Counted from the stretch's first letter, positions 1-10,197 are shown. The stretch is 64,000 nucleotides of DNA from Rahnella aceris (GCF_011684115.1 NZ_JAADJV010000003.1:310001-374000); one strand, 5' to 3'. The notes: generated from the letters alone by a model not told the origin. Numbers and translations are program-made.

Positions 1-58
1 TTATCATCTATCTTTTGCTGCAGCGTGTAGCGAGTGGGTTTTTCCGGGACAGAACACA

Positions 59-1504
59 ATGAGCCACAGTAAACCGGATGCGTCAGAACATCCGCAGGGA
101 GATTCCGCAGTTAATACCGGGATCTCCGTTATTGCTTTATTGGTTGCCGCTGCTTTCTTCATGGAGTTTATCGACGGTACGGTGATAGCCACCGCACTGC
201 CGCAAATGGCGATTTCTTTCGGGGTATCTGCTGTTGATCTGAATGCCGGGATGAGCGCCTATATGCTCACGCTGGCGGTATTGATCCCTGCCAGCGGCTG
301 GGCGGCGGAGCGTTTTGGTGCCCGCAACGTGTTCACGTTTGCGCTCGGCGTTTTCACGCTGGCCTCACTGTTTTGTGCAATGGCCTCCAGCGTCAGTGAA
401 TTTATCATTCTGCGTATTATTCAGGGGATCGGCGGCGCGTTGATGGTGCCGGTCGGGCGTCTGACGGTGTTGAAAACGACGCCGAAGCCGCAGCTGATTA
501 AAGCTATTGCCACCCTGACCTGGCCTGCGCTGGTCGCGCCAATCCTCGGGCCACCGCTCGGCGGGTTTATTACCCATTACGCCTCGTGGCACTGGATTTT
601 CTATATCAATGTGCCGCTCGGGATTATCGCGATGATGCTGGCATGGCGTCTGTTTCCGCAGGAACCTTCCGCGGAGCCGAAGCATTTCGACAAACCGGGG
701 TTTGTACTGACCGGTCTGGCGATGCTTTCGCTGGTGACCGGTCTGGAGCTGATCAGTCAGGACCACATTTTATGGACCGCCGCCATACTGTTGCTGGTGA
801 CGGGAGTGGTGCTTTCGGTGCTGGCTATCCGGCATCTTTATCGCGACCCCGAACCGATGGTTCATCTCGGGGCGATAGTCATTCCGACGTTTCGTATCAG
901 TATGGGGGGCGGTTCTCTGTTTCGCGTGACCATCAGCGCCGTGCCGTTCCTGCTGCCGCTGATGTTGCAGGTCGGATTTGGCATGGATCCCTTCCATGCC
1001 GGCTTGCTGGTGCTGGCGGTATTTGCCGGTAATCTGGCGATGAAACCGGCCACTACGCCGCTGATCCGTCGTTTCGGTTTTCGCCCGGTGCTGGTGGTTA
1101 ACGGTCTGCTGAGCGTTTTCTCGCTGTTGTTCTGCGCGTTTCTTACGCCTGACACGCCTGACTGGCTGGTGATGGTATTGCTGTTTCTCGGCGGCCTGAG
1201 CCGTTCGATGCAGTTCACCGGCATCAGCACGCTGGCGTTTTCCGACGTGCCTGCGAAACAAATGGCCGATGCCAATACCCTGTTTAGCACGGTATTGCAA
1301 CTGTCTGTCGGGCTTGGGATTACCGTCGGCGCGCTCGGTACCCGTCTTGGTGAACAACTGGTTGATGCGCTGGACTGGGCGTCTGTGCCCGGCATGAGTT
1401 TCAAAATCTCCTTCGTGGTTATTGCTGTGCTGACGTTGATCGGCTGGCTGGATATGTTGCGCCTGAAACCGGATGCCGGTTCCTCCGTTTCGGGCAAAAA
1501 GTGA
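59..1504 (+). CDS. MFS multidrug-type exporter, DHA2 (EmrB/QacA-like) family
   Basis: Predicted inner-membrane proton-driven exporter of 481 residues, in the usual DHA2 size range. A short hydrophilic N-terminus leads into a first membrane helix carrying the family signature FIDGTVIATALPQ (about residues 37-49). Many hydrophobic helices follow, with GWAAERFGAR in the loop between helices 2 and 3 and LRIIQGIGGALMVPVGR in helix 4. The protein resembles MdtD and related drug exporters, but the substrate cannot be read from sequence. The start is the ATG at 59. The DapA-like gene begins 50 bp downstream in the same direction, so the two may be cotranscribed. No regulator lies beside it in the window. 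Confidence 0.85.
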   Translation: MSHSKPDASEHPQGDSAVNTGISVIALLVAAAFFMEFIDGTVIATALPQMAISFGVSAVDLNAGMSAYMLTLAVLIPASGWAAERFGARNVFTFALGVFTLASLFCAMASSVSEFIILRIIQGIGGALMVPVGRLTVLKTTPKPQLIKAIATLTWPALVAPILGPPLGGFITHYASWHWIFYINVPLGIIAMMLAWRLFPQEPSAEPKHFDKPGFVLTGLAMLSLVTGLELISQDHILWTAAILLLVTGVVLSVLAIRHLYRDPEPMVHLGAIVIPTFRISMGGGSLFRVTISAVPFLLPLMLQVGFGMDPFHAGLLVLAVFAGNLAMKPATTPLIRRFGFRPVLVVNGLLSVFSLLFCAFLTPDTPDWLVMVLLFLGGLSRSMQFTGISTLAFSDVPAKQMADANTLFSTVLQLSVGLGITVGALGTRLGEQLVDALDWASVPGMSFKISFVVIAVLTLIGWLDMLRLKPDAGSSVSGKK

Positions 1505-1554
1505 ATCGCTGCTCTATGATGAGTCGTGTTAATTAACCCTTACGGGAGAACCCG

Positions 1555-2445
1555 ATGTTCACAGGATTAAGTGCTTTTCCTCTTACGCCGCTGACTGAAA
1601 AAGGTATTGATGAGAAATCTTTTGTCAGGCTGATGGAACGGCTGGTCAGTGCGGGTGTGGACTCCATTGGTGCGCTCGGCTCGACGGGCAGTTATGCCTA
1701 TCTGAAGCACAGTGAACGCGACCGCGTTGCGCGGCTGGCAGTAGAACACGCCAATGGTATTCCGGTGATGGTCAGTATCGGCTCGGTGCGGACTTCCGAT
1801 GTATTGCATCTTGCAGAAGATGCCCAGCGGGCAGGCGTCAGCGCCGTGTTGCTGGCACCGGTGTCGTATCAGAAACTGACGCAAGATGAAGTGTTTACGC
1901 TGTATGAAACCGTCAGCCGACATCTTTCCGTGCCGTTGTGTGTTTACGACAATCCGGCCACCACGCATTTCGATTTCACCGATGAGCTTTACGGACGTAT
2001 CGCGCAGTTGCCGCATGTGGGCAGTATCAAAATTCCCGGACTTTCAGCGGATCCGCTCGTCACGCGTAAACGGCTTGACCAACTCCGTCGACTTGTCCCT
2101 TCTCATGTGACACTTGGCGCGGCGGGCGATCTGGCGGCCGCCACGGTGCTGACGCAAGGCGGCGATGTCTGGTACTCCGTCATTGCCGGATTGTTCCCGG
2201 AAATTCCGCTGGCGATCACCCGCGCGGCGCAAAAAGGCGATGCGCAGACTGCGCAGGCACTGTCTGCTCAGTTAGAGCCGCTCTGGGCGCTGTTCCGTCA
2301 GCACGGCAGCCTGCGCGTTGTGGCCGCCGCAGCGGAAATTCTTGGCCTGGTATCGGCCCCTTGTCTGCCGTTACCGCTTCAGTCGTTGTCGGCCGATGCC
2401 CGTCAGCATCTTACTTCCGTGCTTGATACCTTATTTCAGCACTGA
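1555..2445 (+). CDS. DapA/NanA-family aldolase or lyase (dihydrodipicolinate synthase family)
   Basis: A cytoplasmic TIM-barrel enzyme of 296 residues from the class I, Schiff-base-forming DHDPS/N-acetylneuraminate lyase family. The pieces visible are the pyruvate-carboxylate loop GSTGSY (about 42-47), the catalytic Tyr in YDNPATT (Tyr131) and the Schiff-base Lys in SIKIPG (Lys159). Spacing matches the family. It is probably not the housekeeping DapA, because the sequence is divergent and the gene has no lysine-pathway neighbours. The substrate is unknown, and a 2-keto-3-deoxy sugar acid or similar aldol is possible. A good ribosome-binding site (GGGAGAA) precedes the ATG. Confidence 0.85.
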   Translation: MFTGLSAFPLTPLTEKGIDEKSFVRLMERLVSAGVDSIGALGSTGSYAYLKHSERDRVARLAVEHANGIPVMVSIGSVRTSDVLHLAEDAQRAGVSAVLLAPVSYQKLTQDEVFTLYETVSRHLSVPLCVYDNPATTHFDFTDELYGRIAQLPHVGSIKIPGLSADPLVTRKRLDQLRRLVPSHVTLGAAGDLAAATVLTQGGDVWYSVIAGLFPEIPLAITRAAQKGDAQTAQALSAQLEPLWALFRQHGSLRVVAAAAEILGLVSAPCLPLPLQSLSADARQHLTSVLDTLFQH

Positions 2446-2688
2446 AAAACTGCCTGAAACAGGGTGGATTATTAATTAAGTTCCTTTCTAAATCTAATGA
2501 CATTCACAGCGTGAATGTCATTATCTTACAGCGTGTTACCCTGCCGTTTTATCCTTGCGTCATATCACTTTTTTCTGATTTTAAGGGGTCGGAATAAATC
2601 GCTTTCTATTATTATGCGTCGCGGCTGAAAGGCTATTTTCCGCCGCGCGGAGAGGTTTGTTTTTAACTGAAAGTCAAAAGGAATGATA

Positions 2689-3096
2689 ATGCCATACGGT
2701 GATAATGGTCAGGGACTCTTTCGCAGAGGGCAGCTTGAGCAACAAATAATCAGAACCACCAAGTTCTCGATTTACGCGCAGGCGGTGTATTGCGTTAACA
2801 GAATGCTGCGCGAGGCCAATGTCGGTATTTCGGAGCAGGCGTACCAAAGCATCTCACGCAATATTACTGCGGTGACAAACGGACGCCTTTACGAAACATC
2901 GGCTTCACTTTCAGAAGCCCGGGTATTTGCACGTGATACTGCGGGGGCGATAAAAGCCGGTGATTTTAAATCGGCGGCGATCACAGCCAGTGGCGCTGCG
3001 ATCAACGCCATTGGCGGGCCGCTGTTTTTTGGTCATTATGACCGTAACAAACTGATGGCGATAGAACGCCATCTGTACGATAACTTCCACCTGTAA
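2689..3096 (+). CDS. Uncharacterised protein upstream of srfA
   Basis: Not recognised. The protein is 135 residues and soluble-looking, with an N-terminal half rich in Gln/Arg/Asn and an Ala/Gly-rich middle (SAAITASGAAINAIGG). There is no signal peptide or clear membrane segment. The start was placed at the second ATG (2689), because AAAAGGA ends six bases before it, whereas the ATG at 2683 directly abuts that site. It lies about 210 bp before srfA in the same direction and may belong to the same transcription unit. The flanking non-coding segments (2446-2688 and 3097-3305) show nothing clear. Confidence 0.6.
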   Translation: MPYGDNGQGLFRRGQLEQQIIRTTKFSIYAQAVYCVNRMLREANVGISEQAYQSISRNITAVTNGRLYETSASLSEARVFARDTAGAIKAGDFKSAAITASGAAINAIGGPLFFGHYDRNKLMAIERHLYDNFHL

Positions 3097-3305
3097 TTTT
3101 CTGACGACCACATGGGGGCTGACAGTGCGTTTTGCCCCCGTACGGGTTTCCCCTCTTTTGCCTCGCGCTCCACGCCACAAACAGCCACCCTTTTTATCGC
3201 TTATTCACCCGTTTGATTTCGCTTAAATCGCCTAAAGTGGCAGCATCATGAACCTTTTCTGCCTGCGCGCTGGCGCGGAGCAAAACACATAAAGGCTATT
3301 CAGGC

Positions 3306-4655
3306 GTGGCAAAATCATTTTTACGCAGTGGCAGTCTCAATGACATCCTTGCACTGGGCGAAAACGGGCTACCGGTTTACGCATCAGCCCTGCAATTACG
3401 CGAAACCTTACGTCTGCGTAAACAACCGGTGATTGCCGACTGTCTGGCGATCCCGCAGCTTAATGAGGCCGGTGACCGCCTCGACTGGTATTCCCCCCGT
3501 GAAGGTAAAGTCGTTTCCTGGGCCGCTGCCACAGATACCGCGCGCGCATCGGCTTTGCGCCAGCTCGAGAACTGTCTCGACACCGTGTCGCAAATCAGCA
3601 AAGCGGCAAAATCTTCTGAGAAACCCGCCACACAGTTTTTTGGCTCGTTACTGGAAAAAGCCTTCCGTTTTCCGGATCAAAACCATGTGTATCTGGTCGG
3701 AGGGCAGCCTGTACTGACCTTCTGGGGCTTCCTGAGCCTCGACAGCGTCAGTAATCCTGATCCTTTTGCGGCGCTGCGCAATACGCTGACCGCCGATGAA
3801 CCCCTGCCAGCGCTGTCGCTGGCAGCAGAAAAAATCAAAGCGCCGGAACCGGTCATTGAAAAGCCGGAACCTGTGCGGGTAATTAAAACCATTGAAGCCC
3901 GCGCGGCTGAACAGGAAGTTACGGCGCCGGAACCGGTTGCGACCCCGCGCCGTAAAAAATCTCCGCTGATCTGGGCACTGCCGGTCGCGGCGCTGGTCGT
4001 CGCCGGTTCTGCCGCAGGCTGGTTATATTCCCGTACGCCTGCGCCAAAAGTTGAAACCGCGAAGACCGAAGCGCCGAAACCTGCTGCGACAACGGAACCG
4101 GCGGTGATTGCCCCGCCACTGGTGGCTACAGAAGTGAAATCCCCCGAAGTGAAGACGCCGGAACCGACACCGTTACCGGTCGCACCGGCCGCCGTGGTGG
4201 TGCCTTCTCCGGAGCCCGTCGCGGAAGTGGAAAAAACACCGGTCGCTGCTGTACCGGCTGTGCCTGTCAGCAAAAATGCCTTAGTGATGCCACCTGATGC
4301 GGTAAAAATCGGCTCGACCAAATTTCTCAACGGTAACTGGAATGTGGTGGTGGATATCAAAGATCCGGTTACCGGTAAACCGCCGGTGTTGCGTTATCAG
4401 TTTAAACAGGGTCAGGGTACGGTAAAAATTACCTACGGCGCGGGCGTGACCTGCCGCACGGTGGCAAATGCCGGTCTGATGCAATCAGGAAATCTGGTGA
4501 TTAACAGCCGTTACCGGGCGAAATGCAGCGACGGTTCCCGTTATCAGATGCCGGAAATCAGTTGTACTCAGGGCGCGACTGGCGCTGCCGTGTGTCAGGG
4601 TCGCTATACCGGCGACACGGTTTACCCAATGACCATTAAGCGTGAAGGTAAATAA
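3306..4655 (+). CDS. srfA: SrfA-like protein, membrane-anchored, first gene of srfABC
   Basis: A 449-residue first member of a SrfABC operon, named by operon position and architecture. The globular N-terminus (about 1-160) is followed by a Pro/Glu-rich linker and one membrane helix (about 221-240, ALPVAALVVAGSAAGWLY). A long low-complexity Ala/Pro/Val/Glu linker comes next. The C-terminal domain has four cysteines (CRTVAN, AKCSD, ISCTQ, AVCQG), as in a periplasmic disulphide-bonded domain. This suggests a cytoplasmic head tethered to a periplasmic domain. The start is GTG at 3306. SrfB begins five bases after its stop. SrfABC proteins are called putative virulence factors, and their biochemical role is not settled. 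Confidence 0.7.
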   Translation: MAKSFLRSGSLNDILALGENGLPVYASALQLRETLRLRKQPVIADCLAIPQLNEAGDRLDWYSPREGKVVSWAAATDTARASALRQLENCLDTVSQISKAAKSSEKPATQFFGSLLEKAFRFPDQNHVYLVGGQPVLTFWGFLSLDSVSNPDPFAALRNTLTADEPLPALSLAAEKIKAPEPVIEKPEPVRVIKTIEARAAEQEVTAPEPVATPRRKKSPLIWALPVAALVVAGSAAGWLYSRTPAPKVETAKTEAPKPAATTEPAVIAPPLVATEVKSPEVKTPEPTPLPVAPAAVVVPSPEPVAEVEKTPVAAVPAVPVSKNALVMPPDAVKIGSTKFLNGNWNVVVDIKDPVTGKPPVLRYQFKQGQGTVKITYGAGVTCRTVANAGLMQSGNLVINSRYRAKCSDGSRYQMPEISCTQGATGAAVCQGRYTGDTVYPMTIKREGK

Positions 4656-4659
4656 CAGC

Positions 4660-7632
4660 ATGCTGGCAACCCTTACAGATTTTAAACAAAAGATTACCCT
4701 GATCCGCGACAGCGGCATCCAGTTCCTCGACTTCGCGCTGAAGCCGGTGTGGGATGACGGACTGCCTGCCAAATTTGTGCGCAAGAGCGCCAACGGCCCG
4801 TTATTGCGCCTCGACTATAACCCGCAAAATGGTCGTCACTTTTTACCGGGAGTGGATGGCGGTGCGCCGGAAGTGGTGCGTCCTGAATTCAGTTTCCCGC
4901 TGGAACAGTCGCTGAAACTGCTTGACCAGATCTGGCTGCCGTTGCCGTTCCTGCGCTTTAATCCGCCGCGCACCTTTATGGCCGGTCCCGACAACTGGGC
5001 GCGGGTGCAAATCCGTGAACTGGATACCCCGGAAGCGGATGGCAGCACGCACCGCGTCGTGATTGCCTTTGATACCCGCGTAGTGGAAGGCGATGACGAA
5101 CAAACCCAGCTCGCACCGACACCGGATGACGTCAAAAACGGCATCAGCTTTGCGCTGGCATGGCATAACGAAGAACTGCCCGATTTCCTCGATCAGACCT
5201 GGGTGGACGGCTGGTTACGTGAAGTGTTCACCGAGCAGTCCGCTATCCGCGAGGAACGTGAAGCGCGCAATATTAAAGTCGCCCTGCGTGAATTCGAATA
5301 TCAGGCACATTATCTGAATCTGCTGGAAATGCTCGGCAGCCAGCTTGGTATCCCTGAACTGAAAATTAATGGCGCGACGTTGCAGGAACCGGCGATTAAC
5401 GTCGATCTGATTCTGGATGTGGGTAACTCGCACACCTGCGGCATTCTGGTGGAAGACCATGCAGGCGAAACCGATGGCCTGAAGCAAACCTGCGAACTGC
5501 AACTGCGCGACCTCTCTCAGCCGCATTTTCTCTATAACGAACTGTTCGAGAGCCGGGTGGAGTTCGCCCAGGCTCGCTTTGGTAAACCGAACTTCTCCGT
5601 CGAAAGCGGCCGTGATGACGCCTTTATCTGGCCGTCAATTTTACGCGCCGGTCGGGAAGCCAGTCGTCTGGCACTGTTGCGCGAAGGAACGGAAGGATCG
5701 ACCGGGATTTCCAGCCCGCGCCGTTATTTGTGGGATGAAGACAGTTATACGCCGGGCTGGCGTTTCAGCCAGGGCGGTCATGGTGCGATTACCGAGCCGG
5801 TCGCTGCAGCCATGCCGCTGACATTTCTGATCAATGACGACGGTCAGCCGCTGTCTGATCTGCCTGCGGAAGATCGCCTGCCGGTGTTCTCCGCCCATTA
5901 CAGCCGCAGCTCGGTGATGACGCTGATGCTGTCGGAACTGCTGGCGCAGGCGCTGATGCAAATTAACAGCCCGGCGCAGCGCACCCGTATGCTGCGATCT
6001 TCCGCACCGCGCCAGTTACGCAATATTATTCTGACCCTGCCCTCGGCGATGCCGAAACCGGAGCGTGAAATTTTCCGCCGCCGTATGCAGGAAGCCATCG
6101 GGCTGGTGTGGAAATCCATGGGCTGGCATCCCTCTGACGACGCGTTTAAAAACCAGAACGACAAAGCCAAAAGCAGCGTGCCGGTGCCGGATGTGCAGAT
6201 GGAATGGGACGAAGCAACCTGCGGCCAAATGGTGTATCTCTACAACGAAACGCAGGTGAATTTTGGTGGTCATACCGGCGAGTTTTTTGCCAGCATGGCG
6301 CGTCCTGACCGCGAACTGGCCGACGATGAACCGGTGGGCAAAACCCTCCGTATCGCCTCGATTGACATCGGCGGCGGGACGACCGATCTGGCCATCACGC
6401 AATACTGGCTCGATGACGGGATGGGGAATAATGTCAAAATCACCCCGCGTTTGCTGTTCCGCGAAGGCTTTAAAGTGGCGGGCGACGATATTCTGCTGGA
6501 TGTCATTCAGCTCTATATTTTACCTGCGTTACATGCGGCGCTGAAGAAAGCCGGACTGGCTAACCCGGACAGCCTGATGACGCGCCTGTTTGGTAGCGAG
6601 GGGCGCATGGACGGGCATGCCACCTTGCGTCAGCAAAGTACGCTGCAAATTTTTATCCCGCTGGCGCGGTCAGTGCTGGAAGTTTACGAACGCTTTGATC
6701 CGCTGGATACCCACGCAGAAATTGATGCGCCATTCGGTGAATTGCTGGAACAGACACCGACGCTGAAAGTGCTGGATTATCTGCATACCGAAATCCAGCG
6801 CGTTCTGCCTGCCGGTTCGGCGGTATTTGATATTCTTCAGGTACCGCTGGTACTGAAACTCAGCAAGCTGCACAGTGAGTTTTTATCCAACCGCATGAGC
6901 ATTACGCAGAACCTGCGTTCGCTGTGTGAAGTGGTGTCGTTGCATGACTGCGATGTGTTGCTGCTGACCGGTCGTCCTTCGCGTTTCCCCGGCATTCAGG
7001 CGTTGTTCCGCCATCTGCAACCGCTGCCGATCAACCGTATGCTGTCACTCGATGGTTATCACACCAGCGGCTGGTATCCGTTTAACAAACTCGGGCGCAT
7101 CGACAACCCGAAATCCACAGCAGCCGTCGGCGCAATGCTGTGTCTGCTGGCGCTGGATTTACGTCTGCCGGGCTTCTATTTCAAAGCCGGTGATTTCCAG
7201 CCGTATTCGACCGTGCGCTATCTCGGTATGCTCGACGGCAATCAGGTGCTGACTGAAGATAACGTTTGTTACGGTGATATCGATCTTGATGCCCATGATT
7301 ACAAACTCGATAGTGCGGCCAGTTTCCGCATTCGCGGTGCCATTTGTCTGGGCTTCCGCCAGCTGGAAAATGACCGCTGGCCGGCCTCGCCGCTGTATAC
7401 CCTGTCCATCGCGGAACCTGAACTGGCGCGTAAAGTGGCGGGTGACAGTGTGCTGCGGGTGAAACTGGCGGTGAAAAAAGGGGAAGATCATCCGACGCCG
7501 GAATTTTTTGATATTGCCAGCGCGGTGCTGGATAACGGCACCAAAGTGCCTCCTCATCACCTGCGCCTGCGGCTAAATACACTGGGCGAGAGCCATTACT
7601 GGATCGACAGTGGGAGCGTATTCGTCTCATGA
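4660..7632 (+). CDS. srfB: SrfB, putative virulence factor with actin/Hsp70-type ATPase fold
   Basis: A 990-residue SrfB-family protein. Two phosphate-binding loops typical of the actin/Hsp70/sugar-kinase fold are visible: LDVGNSHTCGI near residue 250 and IDIGGGTTDLAI near residue 567. This implies an ATPase core behind a roughly 240-residue N-terminal extension. The ATG at 4660 was chosen. An in-frame GTG at 4642 would overlap srfA, but AAGG at 4645-4648 and family-like N-termini favour 4660. The stop overlaps the SrfC start (ATGA), so the two are translationally coupled. An ATPase in stoichiometric coupling with a GTPase-like SrfC suggests they form one complex (inference). Confidence 0.85.
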   Translation: MLATLTDFKQKITLIRDSGIQFLDFALKPVWDDGLPAKFVRKSANGPLLRLDYNPQNGRHFLPGVDGGAPEVVRPEFSFPLEQSLKLLDQIWLPLPFLRFNPPRTFMAGPDNWARVQIRELDTPEADGSTHRVVIAFDTRVVEGDDEQTQLAPTPDDVKNGISFALAWHNEELPDFLDQTWVDGWLREVFTEQSAIREEREARNIKVALREFEYQAHYLNLLEMLGSQLGIPELKINGATLQEPAINVDLILDVGNSHTCGILVEDHAGETDGLKQTCELQLRDLSQPHFLYNELFESRVEFAQARFGKPNFSVESGRDDAFIWPSILRAGREASRLALLREGTEGSTGISSPRRYLWDEDSYTPGWRFSQGGHGAITEPVAAAMPLTFLINDDGQPLSDLPAEDRLPVFSAHYSRSSVMTLMLSELLAQALMQINSPAQRTRMLRSSAPRQLRNIILTLPSAMPKPEREIFRRRMQEAIGLVWKSMGWHPSDDAFKNQNDKAKSSVPVPDVQMEWDEATCGQMVYLYNETQVNFGGHTGEFFASMARPDRELADDEPVGKTLRIASIDIGGGTTDLAITQYWLDDGMGNNVKITPRLLFREGFKVAGDDILLDVIQLYILPALHAALKKAGLANPDSLMTRLFGSEGRMDGHATLRQQSTLQIFIPLARSVLEVYERFDPLDTHAEIDAPFGELLEQTPTLKVLDYLHTEIQRVLPAGSAVFDILQVPLVLKLSKLHSEFLSNRMSITQNLRSLCEVVSLHDCDVLLLTGRPSRFPGIQALFRHLQPLPINRMLSLDGYHTSGWYPFNKLGRIDNPKSTAAVGAMLCLLALDLRLPGFYFKAGDFQPYSTVRYLGMLDGNQVLTEDNVCYGDIDLDAHDYKLDSAASFRIRGAICLGFRQLENDRWPASPLYTLSIAEPELARKVAGDSVLRVKLAVKKGEDHPTPEFFDIASAVLDNGTKVPPHHLRLRLNTLGESHYWIDSGSVFVS

Positions 7633-10004
7633 CAACAAGCACGACAGAAACAAACGCCGGTCTGACCACCAATGTTTTGCAGCGTCAGTTTGCGGCGGTA
7701 TCTGACACCATCGGCGAGGCGCTGGGCTGGGTCGACGCCACACGCGCTGAAGCTCCGCGTCTTGATCTGGAAGCCGACCGGCTGAATTTGCAGTTAACAC
7801 GCTGTCGCGAGAAAGCACAGCGCCTGGCACAGGCCTGTGAACTGCCGCCAGCACTGGGTTTTTACGGGCATTCTCAGGCCGGGAAATCGTACCTGATTTG
7901 TTCGCTGGCGGCCGGTAATTACGGACGGCTGGAGACTCGTCTCGGGGGTGTCACGCTCGATTATCTGACCCAGATTAACCCCGGTAACCGTGTGGCGCGT
8001 TTCGCCACCCGTTTTACCCGTCAGGCAGACGTCAGGGATCGCGCATTTCCGGTTCGTGTGCTGCTGCTCAATGAAGCCGATCTTGCCCGCATCGTTATCC
8101 GCGCTTTCCAGCCGGACAGTCATTACCCCGTGGCGGACACACAGCAAATCACCGAGCACCTCAGTAAACTGATGATGCACCGTCAGCCGGAGCCGGTAGA
8201 CGGCTTTACCAGCGAACAGATTATGGGATTATGGGATTCCATGATTCGCCTCGATCCCCGCCGTTTCCGCCATCTGAATGCACATTACTGGCCAGTGGCG
8301 GTGAAGCTCGCGCCTTATCTGAACATCGACGATCGCGCACGTCTGTTCTCTCTGCTATGGGGTAACGACCCTGCGCTGACGGCAGCGTATCGCCACTATG
8401 CCCACACGCTGCAACACCTCAGCGGTGCAGAAAGCCTGCTGGCACCGTTGAGCATTCTGGTTGATGACGCCATGCAACCGGCAGACGGTATTTTCAGTCA
8501 GTCGCCCGGCTGGGATATTCAGATCCCGGTTTGCCCGCAATGGGGAGATGAAAGCGGGCCATCTGTGACGTTGTCACTGGCTGAGCTGACCATGCTTGCC
8601 TCTGAAGTGCAAATACCCCTGCTTTCCCCACCACGCGAAGTCCTGTTCGAACAGATCGATTTACTGGATCTGCCGGGTTATGGCGCGCTGACTGATGAAA
8701 GCGGTGAGGATGAATATTCCGATCTGTTCCGCGCAAAAATTTCTTATCTGCCGGAGCGTTATACCGACCGGCATGAAATGAACATGCTGATGGTTTGCAC
8801 GGCGGCTGACGTGCGTGATGACGTGGTTGCCGTGGGCCGCACGCTGGAATACTGGGTCAAAGAAATGCACGGCGAAAACACGCAGGTGCGTGACCGCCGC
8901 AAACCGGGACTGGTGTGGGTATTCACGCCGTTCGATCGCCGCGTGAGCGGATCGGCACATTTCGACGAGGCCGTTCAGCGTCATGTGGGCAATCCGGGTG
9001 ATGCCTGGGGCGCGCTGCTGGCGATGGATGATCGCGGTCTGCAACGTATGGCAGATTATCTGGCGGCTGAAATTCGTCCGGAAATCAGGCTGAACCGTCT
9101 GAGCGAAATACGTGACGAGCTGCGTCGTGAACTGGCGGATAACCTGCTCGGACGCTGGTATCAGGCGGGCGACAAAGCCGATCCGGCACAAAAGCAACGT
9201 ACGGTGCAGACCGTCATTAAAGCGCTGCAAACCCGCACGGGTGTTCACGGCGAGCTGCTGGAAAAACTGCTGCCCGGCCGCGACGAACTGCACCGTATTT
9301 ATCACGAACATGCCGGTAAGCAGGCCGAAACGGGCGAGCAGGATGAATCTGGCGTGGAAAGTTTTGGTATTGGTATTGATATCGATTTATTCGCTGAGCA
9401 GCAGGACGTGCAGGTCTGGCAGGAAAAACCGGACGACGGCACGGCGTTTGCGCGCCAGGTACAGCGTTACTGGATTAACCATCTGCGCAGCCTGCCGGAA
9501 AACGAACCGCTGATCGCCCTGCTTGGCGTGGCTAAGCCAACAGTCGAGTTGCTGATGGAAGAGTTGATCACCGCCAGTTTCCGTCTGAACATGGGCGATG
9601 CGCTGGTACGTTCACTCAGTGGTACGTTATCTGCGGGGACGCGTGAACATGAGCATCATGCGGATCGTCAGGTTTCACGTGCCCTGACGGTGCTCGGTGA
9701 TTTTGTTGCCTGGCTGGGCTTTGAGAAGCAAGCAGAAGCCGGACGCCCGGAAAGCCGTATCAATAAGGGCAATAAGATTTTTGCCAAGCCGAAGAAAAGC
9801 GTTGCAAGCTGGAAGTCATCCCGCCGCCTGACAAAACTTTCTGCCACGCCGACCAATTCCACGGCGTTTTACATTTACGACTGGCTGGTCGGTTTGCAGG
9901 AAAGCATCATGCGCAACGCCGGTTACGCGGCGGGCGGGGAAATCCCTGCGCAGCGGCGGGAAAGTCTGGAGCGATTACTCAATACACTGAAAGCCAACAA
10001 CTAA
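7629..10004 (+). CDS. srfC: SrfC, putative virulence effector with P-loop GTPase-like domain
   Basis: A 791-residue SrfC-family protein. An N-terminal helical segment precedes a Walker A motif (residues 80-87, GHSQAGKS). A G3-like motif DLPGYGALTD lies near residue 347. The order and large size resemble dynamin/septin-type large GTPases. The C-terminal half is helical and charged, with no membrane segment. The ATG at 7629 overlaps the srfB stop. A strong intrinsic terminator 10 bases past the stop ends the operon. Proposed roles in host interaction come from family naming, and the sequence itself only supports a nucleotide-dependent switch or remodeller. Confidence 0.85.
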   Translation: MTTSTTETNAGLTTNVLQRQFAAVSDTIGEALGWVDATRAEAPRLDLEADRLNLQLTRCREKAQRLAQACELPPALGFYGHSQAGKSYLICSLAAGNYGRLETRLGGVTLDYLTQINPGNRVARFATRFTRQADVRDRAFPVRVLLLNEADLARIVIRAFQPDSHYPVADTQQITEHLSKLMMHRQPEPVDGFTSEQIMGLWDSMIRLDPRRFRHLNAHYWPVAVKLAPYLNIDDRARLFSLLWGNDPALTAAYRHYAHTLQHLSGAESLLAPLSILVDDAMQPADGIFSQSPGWDIQIPVCPQWGDESGPSVTLSLAELTMLASEVQIPLLSPPREVLFEQIDLLDLPGYGALTDESGEDEYSDLFRAKISYLPERYTDRHEMNMLMVCTAADVRDDVVAVGRTLEYWVKEMHGENTQVRDRRKPGLVWVFTPFDRRVSGSAHFDEAVQRHVGNPGDAWGALLAMDDRGLQRMADYLAAEIRPEIRLNRLSEIRDELRRELADNLLGRWYQAGDKADPAQKQRTVQTVIKALQTRTGVHGELLEKLLPGRDELHRIYHEHAGKQAETGEQDESGVESFGIGIDIDLFAEQQDVQVWQEKPDDGTAFARQVQRYWINHLRSLPENEPLIALLGVAKPTVELLMEELITASFRLNMGDALVRSLSGTLSAGTREHEHHADRQVSRALTVLGDFVAWLGFEKQAEAGRPESRINKGNKIFAKPKKSVASWKSSRRLTKLSATPTNSTAFYIYDWLVGLQESIMRNAGYAAGGEIPAQRRESLERLLNTLKANN

Positions 10005-10010
10005 TATCAA

Positions 10011-10047
10011 AAACCGGAACCGCACAATGCTGTTCCGGTTTTTTTTT
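10011..10047 (+). terminator. Rho-independent terminator of srfABC
   Basis: A 10-bp stem (AAACCGGAAC / GTTCCGGTTT) with an 11-base loop and a long T run. It lies directly after srfC. Confidence 0.9.
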
Positions 10048-10197
10048 ACAGTGAGTGTCTGCGCGTGGCTGACGTCAAACAGAGACATAACCGCAGCATG
10101 AGTCACACAAACCCGGCGTAATCCGTCTATACCTAGTGGGGTAAGAAAATATCATTCACCGCTTTGTGCCCCGCACAGAGCAGAAACGGAGTCCATT

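Noticed and set aside
365..1497. Long minus-strand frames antisense to the MFS gene
   Set aside because: They are shadows of a high-GC coding region; low-complexity Arg/Gln/His composition, no ribosome sites, no family.
3677..4360. 227-codon minus-strand frame over srfA
   Set aside because: Ser/Gly/Ala/Thr repetition is the complement of the Pro/Ala/Glu/Val linker in SrfA; coding sense is clearly the plus strand.
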